DNA of 11,332 nt from contig JBLHGU010000161.1 of the NCBI GenBank assembly GCA_047615875.1, positions 1 to 11,332 of the forward strand, given 5' to 3'. Position numbers and translations under genes: made by a program. How positions within the stretch are numbered: the first letter of the stretch is position 1; every line of letters begins with the position of its first letter. This stretch comes from JBLHGU01 sp047615875. Its GTDB lineage: Bacteria > Pseudomonadota > Gammaproteobacteria > Arenicellales > CAJQKF01. Positions 1 through 6,908 of this stretch are shown piece after piece. The notes below the pieces were generated by a model. It saw only the letters and a program-made list of their open reading frames with translations. It did no database searches and was not told the origin of the DNA.

Positions 1-1
1 T

Positions 2-643
2 TTGCTTGCGCTTATTTTGATGCGCTCGAATCTCAAACAAATAATCATTAGTCGACGACCTGGGTTGCAAATTTGGCGCTCGATTTTAATGCTGCTGACC
101 AATGGTCTATTTTTTACGGCGGTTAGAACAGTTGAGCTAACCACCGCCACCACTATAATGTTTTTAACCCCTATCGTAGTAACAATATTGGCAATTCCGA
201 TATTGGGTGAACGTGTCGGCAAGCGTAGATGGGCTGGCGGTATTATCGGTATTATCGGTGCTATTATAATCGTTCGACCCGGTATAATTGATATAGATCC
301 GGCCATTCTGATTTTGGTCGTAACAACAATTACCCATGCTTTCTATCAGCTGCTGACCCGTCAGGTTCGAAACTACGACGATCCAATAACCTCACTGATG
401 TATACCGGATTGCTGGACACTGTTGTTATGTCTATGCTCATTCCCTGGTATTGGGTGGTACCTGTAATAGAGCACTGGCCATTTTTCGTTCTAATGGGAT
501 TGCTTGGCAGTGTTGCCTATTTTTGTCTTATTCAAGCCCTACGCGCCGCACCAGTTTCAGTGGTTTCACCCTTTTCGTATACCACTCTGGTTTGGGCCAC
601 CGCCTATAGTTATTTTCTGTTTAACGAGTTGCCCGACTACTGA
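2..643 (+). CDS. EamA/DMT-family membrane transporter, 5' partial, C-terminus cut by in-frame TGA
   Basis: This is the C-terminal three quarters of a drug/metabolite-type permease; the reading frame runs in from outside the window, so the true start is not visible. The 213 visible residues form about seven hydrophobic helices. The end of the first EamA repeat is recognisable: a helix following TATTIMFLTPI, then the G-E-R-V-G-K-R-R-W loop, then a Gly/Ile-rich helix ending IIIVRPG. The second repeat carries the matching APVSVVSPFSYTTLVW stretch. Family members are usually about 280-300 residues with ten helices in the inner membrane and export small metabolites; the substrate cannot be told from sequence. 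The frame stops at TGA 641-643 after NELPDY. The next 25 codons in the same frame still read like the last helix, so the product is probably truncated and the gene may be a recent pseudogene. Confidence 0.8.
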   Translation: MLALILMRSNLKQIIISRRPGLQIWRSILMLLTNGLFFTAVRTVELTTATTIMFLTPIVVTILAIPILGERVGKRRWAGGIIGIIGAIIIVRPGIIDIDPAILILVVTTITHAFYQLLTRQVRNYDDPITSLMYTGLLDTVVMSMLIPWYWVVPVIEHWPFFVLMGLLGSVAYFCLIQALRAAPVSVVSPFSYTTLVWATAYSYFLFNELPDY

Positions 644-721
644 GTATATGTTGGCGGTACATTGATCATCAGTAGTGGACTGTATATTTTGCACCGCGAA
701 AGACAGTCAAAGTCAGTATAA
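644..721 (+). pseudogene. Detached last helix of the EamA transporter, downstream of the premature TGA
   Basis: Reading on in the same frame after TGA 641-643 gives 25 codons, VYVGGTLIISSGLYILHRER and a short polar tail, closed by TAA at 719-721. A Gly-rich hydrophobic helix ending in a charged H-R-E-R tail is the normal end of EamA proteins, and the residue at the stop is usually Trp in a P-D-x-W context (from memory of the family). A single TGG-to-TGA change explains the arrangement. It could also be a base-call error. Confidence 0.7.
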
Positions 722-740
722 GTTGGCTTGCGGTGAAATT

Positions 741-755
741 CCTTTATGTTAAAGG
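741..755 (+). terminator. Short hairpin after the transporter gene
   Basis: CCTTTA (741-746) and TAAAGG (750-755) pair perfectly around a TGT loop, 19 nt after the TAA at 719-721. AAT/ATT flanks could extend the stem with one bulged base. No T-run follows, so it is at best a weak terminator. Confidence 0.25.
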
Positions 756-956
756 ATTGGTGTAGTTCATAGATTCTGTGTTTGTTACTACGAAGTGTAA
801 ATTTGTATTCCCAGATTGTTTGGTAATGACGTATTTGTAGTAAGATTGTGATGCAAGTATTCTGATGAAATGCGGGGTATATAAGTCAGTGTGATCCATA
901 ACTCTTCTCTATTCGTAACTTACTTTTACGCGAATTCAAATAATTAGAAATTATCC

Positions 957-1862
957 ATGCCAAGCTACAGACAACGACTAACAGCGTTATGCTCTAGACG
1001 TCATCCTTTTTATAGCGGGTGCGCGCAACTTGCAAATTCAAGACTTATCAAACTACTTAGTGGCACAAAACCTTGCAATGTGTGGTGCCGTGTTCCTGGA
1101 GGACAGGTTCTAGCAGATCTTGATGATTATGTTGGACGTGCAGCCTTTTTCGTTGGCGATTTGGATAGAAAAATCACCTGGATCTGCAAGAAAATAGTTC
1201 GTGAAGGGGATACTGTGCTTGATATAGGTGCCAATATAGGCGTAGTAACCGTACCACTAGCCAAGTTCGTAGGTAAAAGCAGAAATGTGCATAGTTTCGA
1301 GCCTAACCCATCGCTAGCTCAGCAATTGAACAATACCATTGCTCATAACAAGCTAACAAATGTCCATTTACATCCAGTAGCGCTCGGCTCCCGTCGGGAC
1401 ACTTTGGAATTAGTAATTCCAGAAGGTAACAGAGGTGCCGCATCTTTGGTTCGGCAAACAATAGTAAAGACGGCAGAAACTGTTAGAGTGCAGGTGGAAA
1501 TGCTTGATGGCCTTTGTGAAAAGGAACAAATAAAATCAGTGCGACTTATAAAAATAGATGTTGAGGGATTTGAAACTGAAGTTTTTAAGGGCGCTCATGA
1601 ATTGTTGTCAAAAATAAAGCCAGACGCAATATTATTTGAACTAAATGAGCGTAGTAGCCAGGAACTTAGTGAAGAACCCCTAATGAAATTACTCCATAGT
1701 TATGGGTACGATTTCTTTTCTATTCCTAAAAATCTGTTGCGTATGCAACTACTTCCGCTAAATAGTCGTTCTAAGAGGGAAGTAACAGGCCATGATTTTC
1801 TAGCCGTTCCCAAAGGCGAAAAATTTAATGAGATCGCACGATTAGTTAATGCTAAGAAATAA
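957..1862 (+). CDS. FkbM-family SAM-dependent methyltransferase
   Basis: This 301-residue protein has the Rossmann-fold methyltransferase signatures of the FkbM family. Motif I, VLDIGANIG, lies at residues 87-95 (SAM binding). The acidic strand FEPNP is at 114-118 and the conserved KIDVEGFE at 199-206, followed by a strand reading AILFELN. FkbM proteins usually O-methylate sugars or other small hydroxyl groups, often in surface polysaccharide or natural-product clusters; the substrate here is unknown. The first 80 residues are less conserved and basic. ATG 957 is the first in-frame start, but no clear Shine-Dalgarno precedes it, so the start is uncertain. The length is normal and no lesion is seen, unlike both neighbours. 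Its convergent neighbour is a broken glycosyltransferase-like gene, which suggests the remains of a glycan-modification locus (inference). Confidence 0.88.
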   Translation: MPSYRQRLTALCSRRHPFYSGCAQLANSRLIKLLSGTKPCNVWCRVPGGQVLADLDDYVGRAAFFVGDLDRKITWICKKIVREGDTVLDIGANIGVVTVPLAKFVGKSRNVHSFEPNPSLAQQLNNTIAHNKLTNVHLHPVALGSRRDTLELVIPEGNRGAASLVRQTIVKTAETVRVQVEMLDGLCEKEQIKSVRLIKIDVEGFETEVFKGAHELLSKIKPDAILFELNERSSQELSEEPLMKLLHSYGYDFFSIPKNLLRMQLLPLNSRSKREVTGHDFLAVPKGEKFNEIARLVNAKK

Positions 1863-1897
1863 AACTGCCGGATAACTATATGGGATACAGCTATTAG

Positions 1898-2817
1898 TTA
1901 AACTGCCAGTTCAGTGCGTAGTTGCTTGAAATGCTTGCGCATGGCAGATGCACCAGGCGTAGCTTTAAGTGGATGTAGCACAATGTATTTACTGTCAAGC
2001 ACCTGCTGTAACGGTATTGTAAGCTCACCGCCACCCCATTCCAGTCAGGCTTTTTGACTGCCACGACTCTGCGAATTGACGGTTTCTAACTCTATTAGAC
2101 TATGACCTAGTGCAACAGCACCTACTGAGAAAAGCACGTCATCTTCAAACACCAAAACAGGGTTCATATTCTTAATAGCTGAAAGTAATTCACTTGAGCA
2201 GAAGCCTTTCACTGTTTCAAAATGAAATGCGTAGCAAGCCCCTTGAATATTCGCCCCCGGAATGTAGCCATTCGCCTGGGCTAATCGATGAAACTTTCGA
2301 TAGAAAACATTTCGCAACCGAAGTTTTTAAATTTCCACGGATAGCCAATAGGCAGGCTATCCAGGTACAGCTTATATTTCATTCTCCGAAAATCCCTGGG
2401 TTCTCCATAGGAGTTAAATTGATAATTGCCAACAACTCCGGGACCCTGGCTGTTAAACCGATCAAGTATGATTTTATCAATTCCTGAATCGATAAATAGA
2501 GTGTCGGTGTCAATCTTTAAAACAAAGGAATAATCTTTTCCTGATTCGAAAGTTTTTTCAAAAAGAGCTGATAATGATCGAACCAAATATAAAAAACCAT
2601 TAGCTTTTTCATTTCTAAACAAGTGGGTATTTTCGTTGCGTTCTGTCTAGCCTTGCAAGAGTTCGAAAGTACCGTCTTGCGTGCAATCGTCCATGATCCA
2701 GATATCTGCATTGGGATAGTAGCAACGCACACTGTCGAGAATATCTATAACAATAGTCTGTTCATTGGGGCCAACAGCAATTATTACGGCAAATTTTGCT
2801 GTACTAGAACTCGGCAT
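1898..2817 (-). pseudogene. Degraded glycosyltransferase (GT-A-like) pseudogene
   Basis: Reading the minus strand from ATG at 2817-2815 gives an almost complete glycosyltransferase-like protein of about 300 residues, interrupted three times. The first part has a GT-A-like N-terminal strand (KFAVIIAVGPNEQTIVID) and an MDDCTQDGT turn, then meets an in-frame TAG at 2649-2647. The same frame continues with RNEKANGF and a DxD-type KIDTDTLF, then NYQFNSYGEPRDF, and ends at TAG 2283-2281. A one-base deletion between about 2329 and 2281, perhaps in the T5 run at 2324-2328, moves the frame to one containing QANGYIPGANIQGACYAF and an FEDDVLFS motif. That frame stops at TGA 2047-2045 and then continues with LEWGGGELTIPLQQVLD and YIVLHPLK to TAA 1900-1898. 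I recognise this order from bacterial glycosyltransferases of uncharacterised specificity. Three independent lesions make sequencing error an unlikely full explanation. The + strand open frames here are shadows. Confidence 0.8.
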
Positions 2818-3057
2818 GAATTTGAAGCTCTCAGGTTAGGATAAAAATGGTTGGTTTGCGGACGAGGCTTTCTGATATTTAAAACACCCGCTAAAAGACA
2901 TGCTAGCGCAGGCGAGCAATACGCGCAAACTACGAAACCACAATTTTACAAATCCACACGTTATATCCTGCTGCTTAACGTCCAGTCTGCGAAGATCATA
3001 TTAAAAAGTAGCCGCAAGGGTGTGAATCTATAGCAAGTATTGTCCAGGATATGATCG

Positions 3058-3077
3058 ATATTCTAGTTCTAGGATAT
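3058..3077. promoter_or_regulatory. Near-palindrome, possible operator upstream of the CRTAC1-like/cytochrome operon
   Basis: ATATTCTAG (3058-3066) and CTAGGATAT (3069-3077) are inverted copies with one mismatch around a TT centre. AGGATAT occurs both inside it (3071-3077) and 25 bp upstream (3046-3052). The site lies about 100 bp before the chosen start codon at 3175, a reasonable place for a dimeric regulator. The A/T-rich background makes chance possible, and no regulator gene is visible. Confidence 0.25.
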
Positions 3078-3166
3078 TTGTTAGAGTGCATAAGGATTAC
3101 AAACATAGCATTCCATCATCAAGGACCTAATTTGGATATTGCATTATGTGCATGGACCAGCACTTC

Positions 3167-3169
3167 AGG
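3167..3169 (+). promoter_or_regulatory. Ribosome binding site supporting ATG 3175
   Basis: AGG at 3167-3169 lies 5 nt before ATG 3175 and favours this start over the upstream in-frame TTG at 3139. Starting at the ATG also gives a short basic N-terminus directly before the membrane helix, as expected for a signal anchor. Confidence 0.5.
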
Positions 3170-3174
3170 TTAAG

Positions 3175-6100
3175 ATGTCTGTTTTTGCCAAAAGGATAAG
3201 GAAGCTGGCAAGTTATGGACCAAATTCAAGAATGTTAGTCAACTCCGCAGCACTGGTTATCACTGTCACCACATTGGGAATAATTTTCAGTCTGGTAATC
3301 ATTCCGTCTGATAAGCCAGGCTACGTGGTCGATGGAATGGCCGGTGCCAATAAATCAATGTCAGTTCCTCCTGCAAAATTTGGTGATGAGACACTTGTTC
3401 GCGGCATAATAGCTCAACATAGTCAGAGAGGGGAAAATGGACTGCGACATATTGCCGATTCACTAGGCGCAGGTGCCTGCGTATTTGACTATGATAACGA
3501 TGGCTGGGTAGATCTTTTAATAGTAGGAGGTAGTGGACAAACACATTTTGGTGGAGATAAACTTTGGTGGCAAAATAATCCTGGGTCGCGACTTTACCGT
3601 AATGTAGCAGGCAAAAGATTTATTGATGTCACCCTTGAAAGCGGGCTTATACATCAGGGCTGGGGAATGGGGTGTCTCACTTCTGATTTAGATAACGATG
3701 GTGATAAAGATGTGTTATTTAGCGATAAAGGTCCCAATCACTTGTTCCGAAACAACGCGAACGGCACGTTTACTGAGGTAACTGGCAATTCAGGCATTTC
3801 CGGCAATTCTTGGAGTACCTCGTCGATTAGTTTGGATATGGACCAGGATGGCTTACTCGATTTATTGGTAAGTAATTACATCAAATTTGATACAGGGTTC
3901 AAAACCCTTGAGCAGGCATCTGGACCCAATCAGGATGAACAGCGGTTTTTCCAGCCAGGACTATTTTCGCCAGAAAGTAATCAGGTTTATCGAAACCTGG
4001 GTGGTCTGAAGTTTGCACCAGTAGTCGGCACAACTTTGTCTGGGGGAAATGCCGCTCGAAGTCTTTCAGCCCAGCTAGCCAACCTTAATGGTGATGAGCT
4101 TCCAGACCTATTGTTAGTTAACGATGCCGGTGCCCCGAACAGGGCAATGACAAACTTGGGTGGTTTTGAGTTTTCTGAATCAGCACAGTTTCGGAGTTTT
4201 TTCGATAACAGCGATACAAGATCTGTTAAGTCCGTAGAAGAAGGGTTGCATAAGGCATCATCCTATTACGTTGCAAAGGGCCCAGGCCTGCAGCCTGCAT
4301 TTTATGCAATGGACGTCGTTAACAAAAACAACCCTGATACGAGCCTGGATAGCTCTCCGGCAGTCTCGTTTAAAAAATTGGTGCCAGAATCTAGAAATTC
4401 ATACTCGGACCTCTCCCTGCAACAAGGATTACATAGCCCACGATCTAGAAGTAGCAGTGGTTTTGGGGTGACAACTGCCGACTTCAATCTTGATGGTTTT
4501 GAGGATGTTTATCAGGCCAATGGCTTACTCTTAGCAAACACCTATTCCCATCATTTTAGTCAATCACAACCAGATAGTCTGTGGCTAAATCAACCCGACG
4601 CGGGGTTTAGTGAGTGTGTGGATTGTGATAATTCAGGCACAGCCGGCTCATCACGAGCAGTAGTTTCGGTAGACTTTGACAACGACGGCGACAAGGATCT
4701 GTTTGTCACTCGGAATAATGATCTTGGAAACTTGCTAATAAATAGAGGGCAACCAAAAAGCTGGTTGGGTATCGAGCTTGACGATAACGAGATAGCGCGA
4801 AAACAGGCGGGAGTTCGAGCCATTATAAACGGTGATGGATGGCAAAAATCAGCAAGTTGGGTAAGTGGGGATGGGTTCTTGTCCACCTCAGACAACCGGT
4901 TACTGTTCTATTTGCCAAAGTCAGCCGGTAAGTCAATACAGCTACAGATAACCCAACAGGATCAACTTCTATTCAGTGGCAAAATAACAGAGTTAAATCA
5001 CTATTACCGGGTCAGTTTAGAAACAAGATCGATTCGATTATCTCAAGCATCGATTTTAAGTGAGCAGCAACCCAGGCCGTTTGCAGGTTTTACCGAATCT
5101 CGTTACAACTTGCAATTAGCTAACTGGTTATTAACACTGGGTCGCGATGAAGAAGCTTTGTTGTTGCTAGAAGATCAGTGTCAAAGTGACTTATCAGCTG
5201 AGCGAATTCAATGTGTAAAATTACTTTCCAATGTTACCCATGTTGGTGCGATTCGAATTCTAGTCGGTCTTCTACACGATGTTAACCCCCAGGTAAGAAT
5301 GATGGCCATCGAATCACTGGGTAAGCAGGAGGCAGAAGTCGCTGCGCGTGCTGTAATCGAAGGACTTTCTGATAGTAGTGCGTTAGTTCAATGCAAAGCG
5401 GCGCAATCTATATCTGAATGGTTTATCAAAGAGGAAGCAATGGTTCGCTCAAAGTACCTGGCGATTCCCCATCTCCAGAGAAACCTCGAAGAAGCGCAAG
5501 AGCCTGGTCTGCAGAGTTGTTTTATAAAAGCACTTGGGTATTCCGAACATCATCGAGCTGAAAGTTCGCTACGAAAATATGTTGATAGCTCCCACGCTGT
5601 TGTTCAGCTAGATGCGATTGCCGCGCTAGGAAAACTACGCGAACAGAAATCCGTAACCTTGTTGCTGGAAGTTTTTAGAGATCGTCAGCAACCAGTAATA
5701 AGTCGAGCTATGGCGCTAGTTTCCTTAAAGCGGCTCGAATTTGGCAATAATCTTTTGCGAGCACTGTTAGATGAGTTGCAGCTTATACAGGGGTCCACAG
5801 AAAATACATTGCAAATATTGGAATGGCTGATGACTAATCCTGAGTCGGTCTTTGATCCTGGTTGGGTAGGTGAATGGATTTTGGATCGATGGTCATTGTT
5901 GCTTAATCAACAAGCGAGTACAGATACCATAGTAGGGTTATTGTGGTTGTTATCTCGGTCAGGGTTAGAAGTGCCAGAAGTTGAAGGCAGGGTAAATATC
6001 CATGACTATATTGAACATATTAATCCCTCGATACGAGCTCATGTGTTTCGGTTGATACTGAAGAATGACAGCAACAATGACAAATGGCTTAGACGTGCTC

Positions 6101-6882
6101 TGGGTGACTCTAATAATCAGGTTCAATTTGTTGCTGCAGCACATTTTCTGGGCCCATTTTCCAGTAAGATCCAACTTGACCAGGAAGCAGATAATATAGG
6201 ACGACCGGTAGTAGAAGTCGTTCAGCAATTACTTAACCAAGTGGTTCACCCTGAGTCTATTTTGAGATTGCTAAACTGGCTGAAAAGTGAGTCTAATTCC
6301 TTAGATAAAAAACGTTGGCAAAGTCTCGGGCTGGTCTTGTTGGAAAGGATCAGCTCCAATGACTTTTCTGCACGCCAGTGTGTGCAATTATATAAGTCCA
6401 TCAAAATTAGCTTGCAATCAGAGGCTGCACAGAAACTGGGGTTTTGTCGAGGCAGGGCATTATCCAGCTCTGATCGTGTCGAACTGCTGTCTTATATTTC
6501 GCAATCTGAAAATGCCACGTTAGAAAATATTGCCAGGGACTACCTGATTAACAACCGCTCCAGTGTGTGGGTTAGGCGATATCTATTTTCAAACTACAAT
6601 GTTGTTCCTGCCGTAACGATATCAGCGTTTATCGAAAGCCTCGCTGATGACAAATTGCCGGCATATCGATTTCTATTATCACGAGCAAGTTCGTCGAGCA
6701 ATGACAATCTATCTGAACTTGCGGCAGCTCGGCTTTTCGATCTTCTGCGCAAATCAGATCCAGAGCAATTGAAAATTCGGTTTTTGGAGAGACGAGAATT
6801 AAACCGAGAAAAGTTTCTCATGGCCCAGGCATTATTCGTTGACTATCCTGAGTTGGTTGTCGATTTTTTGATGACAAACTAG
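3175..6882 (+). CDS. CRTAC1-like protein: membrane anchor, FG-GAP/VCBS repeats, ASPIC/UnbV-like domain, HEAT-like repeats
   Basis: This is a 1235-residue exported protein. A basic N-terminus (K6, R7, R9, K10, R19) precedes one hydrophobic helix at about 21-43, which suggests an N-in anchor with the rest in the periplasm. Residues 90-520 hold FG-GAP/VCBS-type repeats with calcium-loop motifs: DYDNDG at 105, DLDNDGDKD at 171, DMDQDG at 221, NLNGDELPD at 303, DFNLDG at 436 and DFDNDGDKD at 500. Residues 529-613 resemble the ASPIC/UnbV domain (SWLGIEL start, then a G-x-x-S-x-S-W-V-S-G-D-G-F-L-S-T-S core). From about 640 to the end the chain is helical with HEAT-like units, for example VNPQVRMMAIESLGK and VVQLDAIAALGKLRE. 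A CxxC pair (C481, C484) without a following His lies between two calcium loops. Related bacterial proteins have no settled function. The adjacent cytochrome, 26 nt downstream, suggests a periplasmic scaffold or partner for electron transfer (inference). An upstream in-frame TTG at 3139 would add 12 residues. Confidence 0.85.
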   Translation: MSVFAKRIRKLASYGPNSRMLVNSAALVITVTTLGIIFSLVIIPSDKPGYVVDGMAGANKSMSVPPAKFGDETLVRGIIAQHSQRGENGLRHIADSLGAGACVFDYDNDGWVDLLIVGGSGQTHFGGDKLWWQNNPGSRLYRNVAGKRFIDVTLESGLIHQGWGMGCLTSDLDNDGDKDVLFSDKGPNHLFRNNANGTFTEVTGNSGISGNSWSTSSISLDMDQDGLLDLLVSNYIKFDTGFKTLEQASGPNQDEQRFFQPGLFSPESNQVYRNLGGLKFAPVVGTTLSGGNAARSLSAQLANLNGDELPDLLLVNDAGAPNRAMTNLGGFEFSESAQFRSFFDNSDTRSVKSVEEGLHKASSYYVAKGPGLQPAFYAMDVVNKNNPDTSLDSSPAVSFKKLVPESRNSYSDLSLQQGLHSPRSRSSSGFGVTTADFNLDGFEDVYQANGLLLANTYSHHFSQSQPDSLWLNQPDAGFSECVDCDNSGTAGSSRAVVSVDFDNDGDKDLFVTRNNDLGNLLINRGQPKSWLGIELDDNEIARKQAGVRAIINGDGWQKSASWVSGDGFLSTSDNRLLFYLPKSAGKSIQLQITQQDQLLFSGKITELNHYYRVSLETRSIRLSQASILSEQQPRPFAGFTESRYNLQLANWLLTLGRDEEALLLLEDQCQSDLSAERIQCVKLLSNVTHVGAIRILVGLLHDVNPQVRMMAIESLGKQEAEVAARAVIEGLSDSSALVQCKAAQSISEWFIKEEAMVRSKYLAIPHLQRNLEEAQEPGLQSCFIKALGYSEHHRAESSLRKYVDSSHAVVQLDAIAALGKLREQKSVTLLLEVFRDRQQPVISRAMALVSLKRLEFGNNLLRALLDELQLIQGSTENTLQILEWLMTNPESVFDPGWVGEWILDRWSLLLNQQASTDTIVGLLWLLSRSGLEVPEVEGRVNIHDYIEHINPSIRAHVFRLILKNDSNNDKWLRRALGDSNNQVQFVAAAHFLGPFSSKIQLDQEADNIGRPVVEVVQQLLNQVVHPESILRLLNWLKSESNSLDKKRWQSLGLVLLERISSNDFSARQCVQLYKSIKISLQSEAAQKLGFCRGRALSSSDRVELLSYISQSENATLENIARDYLINNRSSVWVRRYLFSNYNVVPAVTISAFIESLADDKLPAYRFLLSRASSSSNDNLSELAAARLFDLLRKSDPEQLKIRFLERRELNREKFLMAQALFVDYPELVVDFLMTN

Positions 6883-6908
6883 CGTTCAGTATATCTAAAC
6901 TACTCATT

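Larger units (their letters stand above)
2818..3174. other. Intergenic region between the glycosyltransferase pseudogene and the cytochrome operon
   Basis: About 357 nt without a gene I can support. A 60-codon + strand open frame (2851-3033) has no recognisable domain or ribosome site. On the minus strand a 35-codon frame (2943-2836) has a lipobox-like FSGC but weak start signals. A near-palindrome lies at 3058-3077. I found no convincing -35/-10 pair, although the promoter for the operon starting at 3175 must lie here or further upstream. Confidence 0.5.

Noticed and set aside
641..643. Selenocysteine or reassigned TGA codon in the transporter
   Set aside because: EamA proteins are not known selenoproteins, no clear SECIS-like hairpin follows at once, and the other genes use TGG for Trp throughout.
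782..880. Promoter-like pair TTGTAG and TATTCT with a 17-nt spacer upstream of the methyltransferase
   Set aside because: Only about half the consensus bases match in each box in an A/T-rich stretch; several equally poor alternatives exist.
1873..1900. TAACTA / TAGTTA inverted repeat between the methyltransferase and the pseudogene as a terminator
   Set aside because: Six A/T-rich pairs with a long loop and no T-run; too weak to call.
2194..2844. Two + strand open frames (about 97 and 73 codons) across the glycosyltransferase region
   Set aside because: They lie opposite recognisable minus-strand glycosyltransferase motifs and show no domain of their own, so they are shadows.
2851..3033. 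60-codon + strand open frame beginning MVCGRGFLIF
   Set aside because: No ribosome site, no recognisable family and a composition like non-coding sequence.
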